Virus record (IMG/VR): IMGVR_UViG_3300037342_000011 | Location: 1-64,000 of that record | From: a virus | DNA length: 64,000 nucleotides | Reading direction: 5' to 3' (one strand) | Part shown: positions 8,744 to 16,840 of the stretch, piece by piece | Layout of the letters: every line of letters begins with the position of its first letter | How positions within the stretch are numbered: the first letter of the stretch is position 1 | Translations under genes and position numbers: made by a program | Notes under the pieces: generated by a model | What the model saw: only the letters and a program-made list of their open reading frames with translations | The model's database searches: none | Told to the model about the DNA's origin: nothing

Positions 8744-9682
8744 TTAACCGAGAACTGTTGAGGAAATCTTGACGACTTCCCCGGCGAGCCCAGTGGAACG
8801 AGCGTACCACTTGGTGGCGACGACCGAGCTGCCCACGATAGTCGCGGACGACACTGCCGTATTTGGGTTAGTAACCATCGTGCCCGACGTAGCGCCGCCG
8901 GTGATGGTGTCGGTGATAACCGTACCAGCGACGACGCCGGTGCCGGTGAGCACCATGCCAACGGTGAACGGGCCGCCAGTGACGGTGCCGAACGTAATGA
9001 CGCCGTACAAGCCGCCGATCGTGGTGCCTGCCGCGACGCTTTGTTCGCCGGTATCCAGCAAGTAAGTGCCGACGCCGTTCGCCGTACCAGTGAGCTGTTT
9101 GACGACAGTGCCGACCGCGTTGCTGTTAAGGATGGCCCCCTTGTAGATGGAGCCAGCCGAGATTGAAGCAACGGTCAGAACATTGCCCGCTACACCGCCA
9201 ACCAAGGTGAGCGTAGTGCTTACGATAGCCGAGGTAGCGCCCGAAGCGCCGCCAGCGATAGTGCCGGCAGCAGCGAAGGACACCGCCCCAGTGGCAATGT
9301 TAGCGAACGCTTGCATTCCGTACTGGGCTTGCGTGGCACCAGCGTTGACGGCGAAGAAGTCACCAACGGTCTCGATAGTGACCGGGAAACCCGCCGGAAC
9401 CAATAGGCTTGCGTTCTGAAGGTAAACTTGGATCAAGCCTTGCTGCTCGTTGTGAACGAAACCAGCAACCGGGCCTGAACCAAAGTTGTTAGCGATAGAC
9501 GGCGTGCCGTCACTGTCGGGCGGGTAAGTGACCCAAGCGAAGTTACCGACGGTCAGCCCCAAGGAGCCAGCCACCAAGCCGCCAGGGCCGGCAATAAAGC
9601 TATTGCGCGGGTTGTGCGCCGCGAAAGCACCAGCCACGCCGATTGCGGGCTGGGTGTTTATCTGGGAGGGGAAGTCACCCAT
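8744..9682 (-). CDS. Capsid cement / head decoration protein
   Basis: 312 aa. N-terminus MGDFPSQINTQPAIGVAGAFA and GLTVGNFAWV resemble structural cement proteins encoded next to DUF2184 capsid proteins. Within it (about residues 130-290) are inserted Gly/Thr-rich beta modules (TGTGVVAGTVITDTITGGA) that resemble modules in other exported or virion proteins here. ATG preceded by AAGGAG. Probably decorates the capsid surface. Confidence 0.8.
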   Translation of the reverse strand: MGDFPSQINTQPAIGVAGAFAAHNPRNSFIAGPGGLVAGSLGLTVGNFAWVTYPPDSDGTPSIANNFGSGPVAGFVHNEQQGLIQVYLQNASLLVPAGFPVTIETVGDFFAVNAGATQAQYGMQAFANIATGAVSFAAAGTIAGGASGATSAIVSTTLTLVGGVAGNVLTVASISAGSIYKGAILNSNAVGTVVKQLTGTANGVGTYLLDTGEQSVAAGTTIGGLYGVITFGTVTGGPFTVGMVLTGTGVVAGTVITDTITGGATSGTMVTNPNTAVSSATIVGSSVVATKWYARSTGLAGEVVKISSTVLG

Positions 9683-9694
9683 GTTTTTATCTCC

Positions 9695-10570
9695 TTAACC
9701 TTGGATGCCGATGCGGGAAGCATCTGGATACATCTTGGCAAATGAGTCGGCACCCGCCGCATCAAACGCAAGAGGTTGTTTGCCCCGAACCTTGTCGGGG
9801 GTGTCTTGGTGCTTGAGCACCGTCTTGAGAGCCGCGAGCGGGAGGTCCTTGAGTTCGTCCTCCGCCACGCCGAGGGTCTTGAGCGCAGAAACGTAAACGC
9901 CCTCGGCGCTGTCGAACGCCACCGCCAGCTTGCCGACGTAAGGCTGAACGGCCTCGCGGGCTTCGCTGATTGCGTTCATGCGGTCGATGGTGTCTTTGAC
10001 CGCCTTGTCGGTGGCCGTTTTGGAATCGGCGGCGAGCTTCTTAAGAGCCGCGTCCATAGCGCCTTTGGTCATCGGTTTCTTCTCCGGGTCTTCGTCCACG
10101 CCCTTGCCCTTAGCTTCGCGGGCAGCGGCTTCCTCAGGGGTTTCGTCTTCGCCTTCGCCGGCACACATGGCGTCCCACGCCTTCATGTCCTCGGCGGACA
10201 GCTTGGACTTGAGGAAATCCATCTTCTTGGTTTCCGCTTCGTCCATGGTCTGCTTCTTGAGTTCCTCGGCAGACATCGGCAGGCCGCTATTCGGGTCGGC
10301 GTCCGCGCCTTCCTCCATCGGCATATCGGCCATGGCGTCCATTTGCTTGCCGATGTCGGCGAGCGTGGCGTCTTTGGCGAGCTTGCCATCGAGAGCCTTT
10401 GTAATCGCGGCTGCGATCTTTGGAATCTCGGTCTTGGCGTTCTTGCTCGACAAACCCTTGAGATGTTCGGGCAGGTCGATCTTCGCATCGGTAGCGAGCT
10501 TCGGCAGCAGGTAGACAGCAAGGCCCCCCGCCATAAAGGACGCTCGCCGTGAGAGCACAGGCTTGGTCAT
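9695..10570 (-). CDS. Scaffold-like capsid assembly protein
   Basis: 291 aa, highly charged and helical: Glu/Asp/Lys-rich (AEELKKQTMDEAETKKMDFL, EGEDETPEEAAAREAKGKG) with a coiled-coil middle and a C-terminal capsid-binding-like region ending SFAKMYPDASRIGIQG. It lies between the DUF2213 protease gene and the cement protein, the usual place for scaffold. The role is inferred from composition and order. Confidence 0.75.
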   Translation of the reverse strand: MTKPVLSRRASFMAGGLAVYLLPKLATDAKIDLPEHLKGLSSKNAKTEIPKIAAAITKALDGKLAKDATLADIGKQMDAMADMPMEEGADADPNSGLPMSAEELKKQTMDEAETKKMDFLKSKLSAEDMKAWDAMCAGEGEDETPEEAAAREAKGKGVDEDPEKKPMTKGAMDAALKKLAADSKTATDKAVKDTIDRMNAISEAREAVQPYVGKLAVAFDSAEGVYVSALKTLGVAEDELKDLPLAALKTVLKHQDTPDKVRGKQPLAFDAAGADSFAKMYPDASRIGIQG

Positions 10571-10573
10571 AGG

Positions 10574-11287
10574 CTAGTTCTCCTTCGGTTGAAACAAATC
10601 GTTCAGTGTAGGTTCCCTGGAAAATAGATTGATCATTTTGGGAAGCGCAGCGTCGCCCACATGCACATCGGCCCCGGCCCTGCCCTCCTCCACCAGGGCC
10701 ACGTGGTTGCCGACGATGTCACGCATAACGCCGTCATACTTGATGCCGCCGTAAGTGCCGGGGGTCATGTCGGCGCGGTAGCGATAGGCGCTCGATAGTT
10801 CGCGCTTCTTGTTCTTCTCAACCTTGTTGATGTCCTTACCGGACCACAACGCCATCGAGTTGTTGAGATACGGTTCCTGAAACTCGGCGTCCGTGCCAGT
10901 CGAGCCGATGACAAATTCCTGCGGGTATTTATCGGCGGTGACCGAGATGTGCTGGCTTAGTACCGGCAAATTATTGAACGTGTGGGCGGCTTTTTTGAGT
11001 TCCTCGGGGTCGCGGAGCATTTGATACATCGTGTCGTCGTCGAGCGGCTTCCAGCTTGAGTCGCCCTCCATGACGCCGTTAATCTCTTTGCCAAGATAAC
11101 CGCACACGTTGCTTTTTGAAATTGGCGTCGTGCTGACGTGGAGATGACCGTCAACCGACTTTGTGCGGACCGACTCAAAGTCAAACGCCATGCCGGAGCG
11201 CGACTTCTTGAGCGCATCGTACACGTTGGCCTCGATGCGCTGGACGTTATCGGGCGCGCGGTCGAAGGCTAGGTTGTGTGCAGTCAT
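10574..11287 (-). CDS. DUF2213 prohead protease
   Basis: 237 aa. Contains the DUF2213 hallmarks: GHLHVSTTPISKSNVCGYLG, MLRDPEELKKAAHTFNNLPV, IGSTGTDAEFQEPYLNNSM, KRELSSAYRYRADMTPG and DIVGNHVALVEEGRAG. This family is thought to process scaffold and capsid during prohead maturation. It is followed by the scaffold-like gene 4 nt downstream. Confidence 0.88.
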   Translation of the reverse strand: MTAHNLAFDRAPDNVQRIEANVYDALKKSRSGMAFDFESVRTKSVDGHLHVSTTPISKSNVCGYLGKEINGVMEGDSSWKPLDDDTMYQMLRDPEELKKAAHTFNNLPVLSQHISVTADKYPQEFVIGSTGTDAEFQEPYLNNSMALWSGKDINKVEKNKKRELSSAYRYRADMTPGTYGGIKYDGVMRDIVGNHVALVEEGRAGADVHVGDAALPKMINLFSREPTLNDLFQPKEN

Positions 11288-11294
11288 ATCTCTT

Positions 11295-11393
11295 TCAATC
11301 CATATGGTTGATTAGGGCAACAAACAGACCAGTCAGCACCAAAGCAATCATAACTTGCCAAACTAGAAACCTTGGCGTCGGGTCTCTCAGCAC
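11295..11393 (-). CDS. Small single-span membrane peptide (32 aa)
   Basis: GTG start at 11393 overlapping the end of the 77-aa gene (stop at 11387). It encodes a polar N-terminus (RDPTPR) and one hydrophobic helix (FLVWQVMIALVLTGLFVALI). It exactly fills the gap before the DUF2213 gene. Coding status rests on the overlap and the hydrophobic span only. Confidence 0.42.
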   Translation of the reverse strand: MLRDPTPRFLVWQVMIALVLTGLFVALINHMD

Positions 11394-11620
11394 TTGCCGT
11401 GGGGTTCCACACCGCTGAGTATAAACATGGCGTGGCTAACGCTGGCTAACAGCGACTCAACACGACCCTCAGGCAACTCGCCTTTGGTGAACTGCTCAAT
11501 TTCCTCGTCGGTCGCCCCAATCGAGCCAGGCGACACGCGAAACGAGCCACTCGGATTAAAATTGATGCAGATATGGTTCAAGGCGCGGTCGCCGGTTCGG
11601 TACCAAATTCGCTCTTCCAC
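11387..11620 (-). CDS. Hypothetical 77-aa protein
   Basis: GTG start at 11620; sequence EERIWYRTGDRALNHICINF followed by an acidic helical half (ATDEEIEQFTKGELPEGRVESLLASVSHAM). Soluble, small, no recognised motif. Lies among small genes between fibre/accessory genes and the protease. Confidence 0.6.
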   Translation of the reverse strand: MEERIWYRTGDRALNHICINFNPSGSFRVSPGSIGATDEEIEQFTKGELPEGRVESLLASVSHAMFILSGVEPHGKC

Positions 11621-11819
11621 GGCTCAACCTTGAGCAGCATAGCGTTGGTGAACAAGTCGGCTCATTGCAGTTACGCCGATCAAAGGGTAACCGATGCGAT
11701 GGGGGTAAACGCAGCCGGACAAGAGCCATCGCTTGAAGCGGGTTTGCCTGGACGCAACACGGCGAGGTTCCGGGAGTACACCAGACATCACGGCCATCGC
11801 TTGAAGCGTTGCTGGCGGG
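11621..11819. other. Short gap with a 16-bp direct repeat
   Basis: No convincing gene is seen. GCCATCGCTTGAAGCG occurs twice on the plus strand (11725-11740 and 11793-11808), and each copy holds the palindrome CGCTTGAAGCG. A 58-codon minus-strand frame exists between them but lacks a good ribosome-binding site and has unconvincing composition. Confidence 0.5.
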
Positions 11820-12161
11820 TCATGCCGTTTCTATTCCATCGTCCAAAATTGCGTCAACCAACTTGTCTTTGACAATAACATCCATCAACCGGCTAATTAG
11901 CCTTGCCGTGTTGGTATTGCGCTTGATGGATTCAACCACCAAATACTGTCGAGCTTCCGCGCTGCCTAACAAACCGCGCCTGGCTTCAATTTGCCTGATG
12001 GCGTGCCCGCGTGGCTGGCGACTTGGCAACCCAATGTGTTTGGCGCGCTGACTAATATAGGCGTCGGAGCAGCCCCACTTGGTCGCCAATACCCGCAGCG
12101 GATCGTCGCTTGGCCAGAACGCCCTTAGCTCAGACTCTTTGACCGCTGACCACATAGTCAT
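11820..12161 (-). CDS. Helix-turn-helix DNA-binding protein
   Basis: 113 aa. N-terminal helix-turn-helix reads ELRAFWPSDDPLRVLATKWG with recognition helix CSDAYISQRAKHIGLPSR, a Myb/GcrA-like arrangement. The C-terminal half is helical. ATGA overlap with the upstream wHTH gene suggests translational coupling. Probably a regulator; the target is unknown. Confidence 0.7.
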   Translation of the reverse strand: MTMWSAVKESELRAFWPSDDPLRVLATKWGCSDAYISQRAKHIGLPSRQPRGHAIRQIEARRGLLGSAEARQYLVVESIKRNTNTARLISRLMDVIVKDKLVDAILDDGIETA

Positions 12162-12529
12162 GCGGCTACCTGCATTGATCGCAGCGGTTCAAAACGATAA
12201 CCACGGCCCCATTCGGTAATTACGCGAAAGCCAAGGTCGTTTATTTTTGACCGCTTGTAACTTAACGTGGCAGCCCAACTATCCCATTCCGGGCCACCTG
12301 ATTCCAAATCCCCGTATATCAAATCCATCAATTCTGTTTTAGTAATCAAACGAGGCGAAGCACACATTAACATCGCAATGCCGGTAAAAGCTGGCGTGCC
12401 GTGACCACAATTTGTCATCGGGTCACGAATGTACAGTCTGCCATTTCGCCAAATAGTTCTGCTGCCAAAATTTATAAGCACGTCGCCATGGTTGGTGGCA
12501 ACGTGTCGCGTGGCAACAATAACGCTCAC
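12158..12529 (-). CDS. Orphan OmpR-type winged-helix protein
   Basis: 123 aa. Residues about 50-115 match the transcriptional-regulator C-terminal domain: helix LMCASPRLITKTELMDLIYG, recognition helix DSWAATLSYKRSKINDLG and wing ITEWGRGYRFEPL. No receiver domain. Sits with the HTH gene 11820-12161, both embedded in late genes. Confidence 0.72.
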   Translation of the reverse strand: MSVIVATRHVATNHGDVLINFGSRTIWRNGRLYIRDPMTNCGHGTPAFTGIAMLMCASPRLITKTELMDLIYGDLESGGPEWDSWAATLSYKRSKINDLGFRVITEWGRGYRFEPLRSMQVAA

Positions 12530-12825
12530 GCCGCTTCCTTCTTTTCAACGGGTAGTTCAGGCACAGGCGCGTCACGCAAAGCATTTTCAAACGCCTTACG
12601 ACAATCGTTGCGCACCGCGACTACGATATCAGCCTCGCCACCGTAAATACTGGCGATAACTTTGCCGAAGGCGCGGCACAACGCGACCAGCAAGACATTG
12701 GCCGGTACTTGGCCCAGCATTCCGATAGTACCGCGCACGGCGAACATCATGAGATTCGTTAGATAACCGTCGATCACCTGTTCAGGCGTTGGTTTCTTGA
12801 CTTCGTCTGCCGGGGTTTGGTCCAT
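12526..12825 (-). CDS. Hypothetical 99-aa protein
   Basis: Start chosen at ATG 12825 (MDQTPADEVKKPTPEQV) because GGGATTG precedes it; a longer frame starts at 12852. Helical, with a hydrophobic middle (GTIGMLGQVPANVLLVALCRAFG) that could be a buried or membrane helix, and an acidic C-terminus. Overlaps the wHTH gene by 4 nt. Family unknown. Confidence 0.6.
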   Translation of the reverse strand: MDQTPADEVKKPTPEQVIDGYLTNLMMFAVRGTIGMLGQVPANVLLVALCRAFGKVIASIYGGEADIVVAVRNDCRKAFENALRDAPVPELPVEKKEAA

Positions 12826-12833
12826 TTCAATCC

Positions 12834-13085
12834 CTACTTGATCGGGTTCCAAAAGATCGTGCCGTACTCTAGTGCTTCAATTTCGTGCGGCGAATGGGGC
12901 TCTAGATCGTACACGCTGCCAGGGCCAAGAATTAGCGGGTCATCCCCCATGACGGTCAATTTTACTTTGCCGGCCAGCACAAAGATCATATGCGCGTTTA
13001 TCTCGTCGTGGTCGTGCATCGGCAAACCTTCACCTTTATCGCAGGTGAATAGGGTGCCTTGCACCTTCCCTTTGTTGATTTGCAT
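12834..13085 (-). CDS. Small cupin-domain protein
   Basis: 83 aa from ATG 13085. Conserved cupin box 1, PMHDHDEINAHMIFVLAGKVKL, and box 2, PLILGPGSVYDLEPHSPHEIEAL, are complete with metal-binding His residues. Single-domain cupins may bind metal and small ligands. The phage function is unknown. Placed in the fibre gene cluster. Confidence 0.82.
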   Translation of the reverse strand: MQINKGKVQGTLFTCDKGEGLPMHDHDEINAHMIFVLAGKVKLTVMGDDPLILGPGSVYDLEPHSPHEIEALEYGTIFWNPIK

Positions 13086-13086
13086 A

Positions 13087-13317
13087 CTACGCAATCTTAT
13101 TGGCCTTCTTGCCGGGCACCAGCGGGGGCGGCGGCACATAAGCGGCTACTGAGGGGATCGTACCCGCTACGACCATGGCCCGAATGGCGAGCGACAGCGG
13201 CGCTTCGTCCGCCGGGTTATAGGTGAAGTCGAACGTCTCGCCGTTAACCGTCACGTTGAAGTCAATCAGCGTATTCGTCGGTTCGACGTACTTGGAAGTA
13301 TTCAAAGTCACGCTCAT
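13087..13317 (-). CDS. Hypothetical 76-aa protein
   Basis: ATG at 13317 overlaps the fibre-gene stop (ATGA). Beta-rich N-terminus (NTLIDFNVTVNGETFDFTYN) and a proline-rich end (AYVPPPPLVPGKK). Likely a fibre-associated accessory protein because it is coupled to the fibre gene; no family recognised. Confidence 0.6.
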   Translation of the reverse strand: MSVTLNTSKYVEPTNTLIDFNVTVNGETFDFTYNPADEAPLSLAIRAMVVAGTIPSVAAYVPPPPLVPGKKANKIA

Positions 13318-14846
13318 GCTGTCCTTACCCATCCGCCATATGCAGTTAAAACTTGGCTACAGCAATTTACTGCAGCAAATTGAGTTTTGCCACTTACGTT
13401 TTTCCAAGTCCCGCTCTGAGTTACGCCCCCGATGCCGACCCCGTTATCCCCAATCCTGAGATTGCTGCCAGCCGTGGTAGAGCCGTCAGCTACATGAGTT
13501 GTTGAAGTGTATCCCATGTTTGCAATAAATGACCCCACCGCAAAGCTGCTGCTTGTCGGTATTGGTTGACCTGCTACGCTCGCCACGGCTGTTGCGACGT
13601 AAGCCGTCGTAGCCAGTCTAGTTGAATTGTTACCAGCACTTTGGGTCGGCGCGGTTGGGTTTCCAGACAGTGCCGGAGAAGCCAACGGTGCGTAAGTCGA
13701 GGCCGCCGTCGCGGATGCAAGATAAGTTGAGGCCGCTGTTGCGGACGTTAAATAAGTCGAAGCTGCCGCCGCCGTGGTTAGGTACGTGCCGTCAACGTAA
13801 GCTGTCGTCGCCAGTTTCGTTGAATTGTCCGCTGCCGTTTGCGTCGGCGCGGTTGGCGCGCCAGTCAATGCGGGTGAAGCCAAAGGCGCGCGGCTTGTAT
13901 CGGTCGGGTGAACGTGATCGCCGCGAGCGTACCGCAGCGACGTGCCAACCGCTGCGGTACCGTCTATGAGCGGGGTGGCGCTTGAGGCTTGGCCTATAAC
14001 GAAGCCGGTCGTCGCCAGCGTAGTGTTTGATGTGTCCGCCGTTTGCGTTGGGGCGAGCGGAGCGCCAGTGAACGTCGGCGAGGCCAGCATCGCATAACCG
14101 GCCAAGCTCGGCGTTGGCGGCACAACCCAACCGCCGCCCGCGCCGAGAACTTTATTTGAAGCCGCGTCGCCCGCAGCCGGGGCGGGCACCCCGCCTAACG
14201 TTCCGCCGCTACCACTATCACCTGCAAACGCATTGATTAGCGTCGTGAGCGCGGTTTGGGTAATCGCTGTCGGCGCGGCGCTGCTGCCGGTGTTATTTGC
14301 AACTACCGTGTACGCCGCTTGAACCGCTAGGCTCGATAGCGGAACGTTCGTTGGCGTTATCGCCGGGGCCGGAACCCGTTGCCAAACCGTGCCGGAGAAT
14401 ACGGCCCAATCCCCCACCGACCAAGAGCTGATGCCGTTGAGCGTCGTCGTACCTGCAACGTTGACGACGTAGAAGTAAGTGGCAACGCCAACGCTGCTCG
14501 TTAGCGTCGGCGTATTAGTGCTGGCGTTCCAAACGCCTTGATACGTTAAGCCGCCGAGAACCGACGAGGGCAACTGCCCGGTGGGGATGTGCCCGGTGTT
14601 GTCAAGCGTAGCTAACCCGTTGGCCGCACCGCCAAGGCGATCAACGTATTGCGTCGTAGCCAACGTAGTGTTGTCAGTGGACAAAGGCTGCGTCGGCGCG
14701 GTTGGCAAGCCAACGAACGCCGGGGAGTTGAGCGGGGCCGCGCCGCTCGTAGCAGCGGCGGCGGTGGCCGCCTCGTTAGCCGCGACAAGGCATTGCGACA
14801 ATATGGTGGCGCATTGCGCGACGATTAAGTTGGCTTGATCGGTCAA
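13314..14846 (-). CDS. Repeat-containing fibre protein
   Basis: 510 aa. Repeats of the type SPAFTGxPTAPTQ...NTTLATTQYVD occur at about residues 37-70, 258-290 and 325-355 and again near 405-435. They are separated by Ala/Ser/Thr-rich shaft segments with three STYL(A/T)SATAA units. Such modules form trimeric phage fibres. The C-terminus (GKTQFAAVNCCSQVLTAYGG) may be the tip. Location among head genes suggests a head or neck fibre, but a tail fibre is possible. Confidence 0.82.
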   Translation of the reverse strand: MTDQANLIVAQCATILSQCLVAANEAATAAAATSGAAPLNSPAFVGLPTAPTQPLSTDNTTLATTQYVDRLGGAANGLATLDNTGHIPTGQLPSSVLGGLTYQGVWNASTNTPTLTSSVGVATYFYVVNVAGTTTLNGISSWSVGDWAVFSGTVWQRVPAPAITPTNVPLSSLAVQAAYTVVANNTGSSAAPTAITQTALTTLINAFAGDSGSGGTLGGVPAPAAGDAASNKVLGAGGGWVVPPTPSLAGYAMLASPTFTGAPLAPTQTADTSNTTLATTGFVIGQASSATPLIDGTAAVGTSLRYARGDHVHPTDTSRAPLASPALTGAPTAPTQTAADNSTKLATTAYVDGTYLTTAAAASTYLTSATAASTYLASATAASTYAPLASPALSGNPTAPTQSAGNNSTRLATTAYVATAVASVAGQPIPTSSSFAVGSFIANMGYTSTTHVADGSTTAGSNLRIGDNGVGIGGVTQSGTWKNVSGKTQFAAVNCCSQVLTAYGGWVRTA

Positions 14847-15385
14847 GGGGCTGGCTCTTTAATACGAGAATTTTGGCGAACGTTATCGCCGTATAATTCA
14901 CGTTTGCGTTGTTCTCTTAGCCGAGACGCTTTCCGCATTTTTCTAATAGTAGACATTTTGAACGGTTTTCTTGGCACACCGAGTTTCTTTTTACTCAAAT
15001 TGGCTTTATGTTCTTTAGAAAACTTCATCCCAATGCGCGCCAGGCTTAATTTTTTCCGTGATTCTTTTGTCCCCAAAATACCGAGAGGTCGCACAAAACC
15101 ACTAAAACCTTCTCCCCCGTCCGTCTTGTTGGTCAGCTCTACCCCAGCATCACGCCAGAAACGGATACGTTCACACTCTAATTTCAAAGATTGCGTTTCG
15201 GTTAGCCCGCTTTTAACCAAGCGAACTTCGACGCACATGCCCATGCGACACAGCTTCTGAACAATGTTATTATAGTGAGAATTGCGTTTGAATTTGTAAG
15301 CTCGGCGCTTCTTTCCCTTACCGACCCAAAAGCAAACATCCTTGTCGGGTCTCCAGTGTTCATAGACATAAAATATATTTTTCAC
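14843..15385 (-). CDS. GIY-YIG homing-type endonuclease
   Basis: 180 aa from a GTG at 15385 that overlaps the MuF stop (GTGA). The N-terminus is a GIY-YIG-type core (NIFYVYEHWRPDKDVCFWVG...RNSHYNNIV). It is followed by ERIRFWRDAGVELTNKTDGGEG and NUMOD3-like repeats (GTKESRKKLSLARIGMKFS, SKEHKANLSKKKLGV). These are DNA-binding modules of free-standing homing enzymes. It is A-rich relative to flanking head genes. Inserted between MuF and fibre genes. Confidence 0.85.
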   Translation of the reverse strand: MKNIFYVYEHWRPDKDVCFWVGKGKKRRAYKFKRNSHYNNIVQKLCRMGMCVEVRLVKSGLTETQSLKLECERIRFWRDAGVELTNKTDGGEGFSGFVRPLGILGTKESRKKLSLARIGMKFSKEHKANLSKKKLGVPRKPFKMSTIRKMRKASRLREQRKRELYGDNVRQNSRIKEPAP

Positions 15386-16275
15386 TGGAAGCCTGCTACG
15401 ACTGGACGTGAAACACATTTGCAGTTTACTAATTCGCCGGGCTGAATCCATTTTTGTTCAGTAACGTCCCACGCTCCTTTAGCTACATCGAAGAGTTTTC
15501 CATTAAGTGCAACGTGGGATGGCCTGGGCGTTTCGCCACCATGGGAATGCATCCACACAGCTTGGGTTATCCCACACTCAATTCGTCTTGCTCTTGTAAA
15601 CGCGCTCTGAGCTTTATTATTTTGATCGCGGGCGATCAATTCAGCGCGGCGTCGTGTAATGCCATATCGCTGTTCAAGCTCATTAGTAAGACCTTTTATA
15701 TCTCTGCCGGACTGGATGCTACGCTGAACCATACCTTCAACATCACCAAGATATTGAGAACCAATACTTTTAATCAACGCGACATTTTGGTTCACCGTGG
15801 CGTCGAATATGTCGTTCATCACCGGTGTCATTTGAAACTTGACGCTAAAGCCGCTGTCCTTGAGTATTTTCTTTAGCGACGCCGTGGAACGTTCCTCAAC
15901 CGCGCGGGCGAAATAGTCGGCCAGCTTGCCGGCAGCGTCGTCAAAGCGGGATTGCCACCGCTTCGCTAGGCGCGAGACGGCAACCCTTAAAGCGTCGGCG
16001 GGGGTGGCGTCTTGGGCTTCAGCAATACGCGGCTCGTTCGCCTTGAACTTGGCCTTGATCCAGTAGCCCACTGATTTGTGCATCTCGTCGATCAACGCGA
16101 GCAACTCCCGGCGGTACGCCGCCTCGATGCCCAAATTGGGGCGCGTGGCTTTGAGGGTCTTTTTGGCGCGCAAAACAGGCGCACCGTACGAGCGCATATC
16201 GGCGGCGTAGGGCCGTAGAAAACGGTCGGGCGAGGTGCGGTCAAACCGAATTAGCCCGGTTGCAGGATCAAGCAT
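15382..16275 (-). CDS. Mu gpF-like minor head protein
   Basis: 297 aa. C-terminal signature (ITRRRAELIARDQNNKAQSA, then RIECGITQAVWMHS and GELVNCKCVSRPVV) is the MuF/SPP1 gp7 family pattern. The helical N-terminus contacts the portal in relatives. Lies after the portal gene, as usual. Required for DNA ejection or head assembly in the family. Confidence 0.88.
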   Translation of the reverse strand: MLDPATGLIRFDRTSPDRFLRPYAADMRSYGAPVLRAKKTLKATRPNLGIEAAYRRELLALIDEMHKSVGYWIKAKFKANEPRIAEAQDATPADALRVAVSRLAKRWQSRFDDAAGKLADYFARAVEERSTASLKKILKDSGFSVKFQMTPVMNDIFDATVNQNVALIKSIGSQYLGDVEGMVQRSIQSGRDIKGLTNELEQRYGITRRRAELIARDQNNKAQSAFTRARRIECGITQAVWMHSHGGETPRPSHVALNGKLFDVAKGAWDVTEQKWIQPGELVNCKCVSRPVVAGFQ

Positions 16276-16287
16276 CGACGGCTTTAA

Positions 16288-16590
16288 CTAAGCAGCCGAG
16301 GTGTTAGCTACCATCGCCGCGCTATCCGCCGCCGTATTAGCGGTAATCTGTGTAGCCAACGCGGTAAGCGCCGCAGCGGTCGTGGTATCGGTAGACGTGC
16401 TGCCAATGGCCGCAAGTTGGGCAACGATGCCTTGGATGTAAGTGGTAAGCGATGCAGTAACCGTAGTCTGGGCCGCGACCGAGTCGGTAAGGGTAGCCAG
16501 CGCCGCTGCAATGTCTGCCTGTGTAGCCATAATAATCTCCTGGTTTTTGAGGATGAGGTCTAGCTTGTGGTGTAGTTCATGTAAGGTCAC
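16288..16590 (-). CDS. Small coiled-coil/Ala-Thr-rich protein
   Basis: 100 aa from GTG 16590, which overlaps the previous stop (GTGA). The start HELHHKLDLILKNQEIIM resembles phage proteins with a short coiled coil. A second in-frame start, ATG at 16530, has a perfect AGGAG six nt upstream, so an 80-aa form may be made. The rest is Ala/Thr-rich heptad-like helix. Function unknown; lies between portal and MuF genes. Confidence 0.65.
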   Translation of the reverse strand: MTLHELHHKLDLILKNQEIIMATQADIAAALATLTDSVAAQTTVTASLTTYIQGIVAQLAAIGSTSTDTTTAAALTALATQITANTAADSAAMVANTSAA

Positions 16591-16676
16591 TTAGGCGCGG
16601 CCTGAGACTTAGGGGCAGGCGGCCTGGGAGTAGTTGGCACGGTGCTTATGAGTTTGCCGCCTTTGCTAACACTCAT
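16587..16676 (-). CDS. Proline-rich micropeptide (29 aa)
   Basis: ATG 16676 overlaps the stop of the 55-aa gene (ATGA) and its own stop overlaps the next GTG. Sequence is basic and proline-rich (TTPRPPAPKSQAAPK). Supported only by the double coupling; no function can be given. Confidence 0.5.
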   Translation of the reverse strand: MSVSKGGKLISTVPTTPRPPAPKSQAAPK

Positions 16677-16840
16677 TCTGCCGCCTTTGGTTTATCTTTC
16701 CCAGCCAACCACTCTGCTCCGATTGAGTTCCACTCGTTAGGGAACGCCTCGGCAGCGAGCATTTCCTTCACCCGCGCTGCGCCAAGTTCCTCGAACCTCG
16801 CGTGGGCCGCCTCTTTGCGTTGTTCGTGGGATGTGGTCAT
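16673..16840 (-). CDS. Small helical protein (55 aa)
   Basis: ATG 16840 overlaps the portal stop (ATGA); stop at 16673 overlaps the next ATG. Sequence MTTSHEQRKEAAHARFEELG is charged and helical, ending AEWLAGKDKPKAAE. Likely a genuine coupled gene downstream of the portal gene; function unknown. Confidence 0.6.
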   Translation of the reverse strand: MTTSHEQRKEAAHARFEELGAARVKEMLAAEAFPNEWNSIGAEWLAGKDKPKAAE

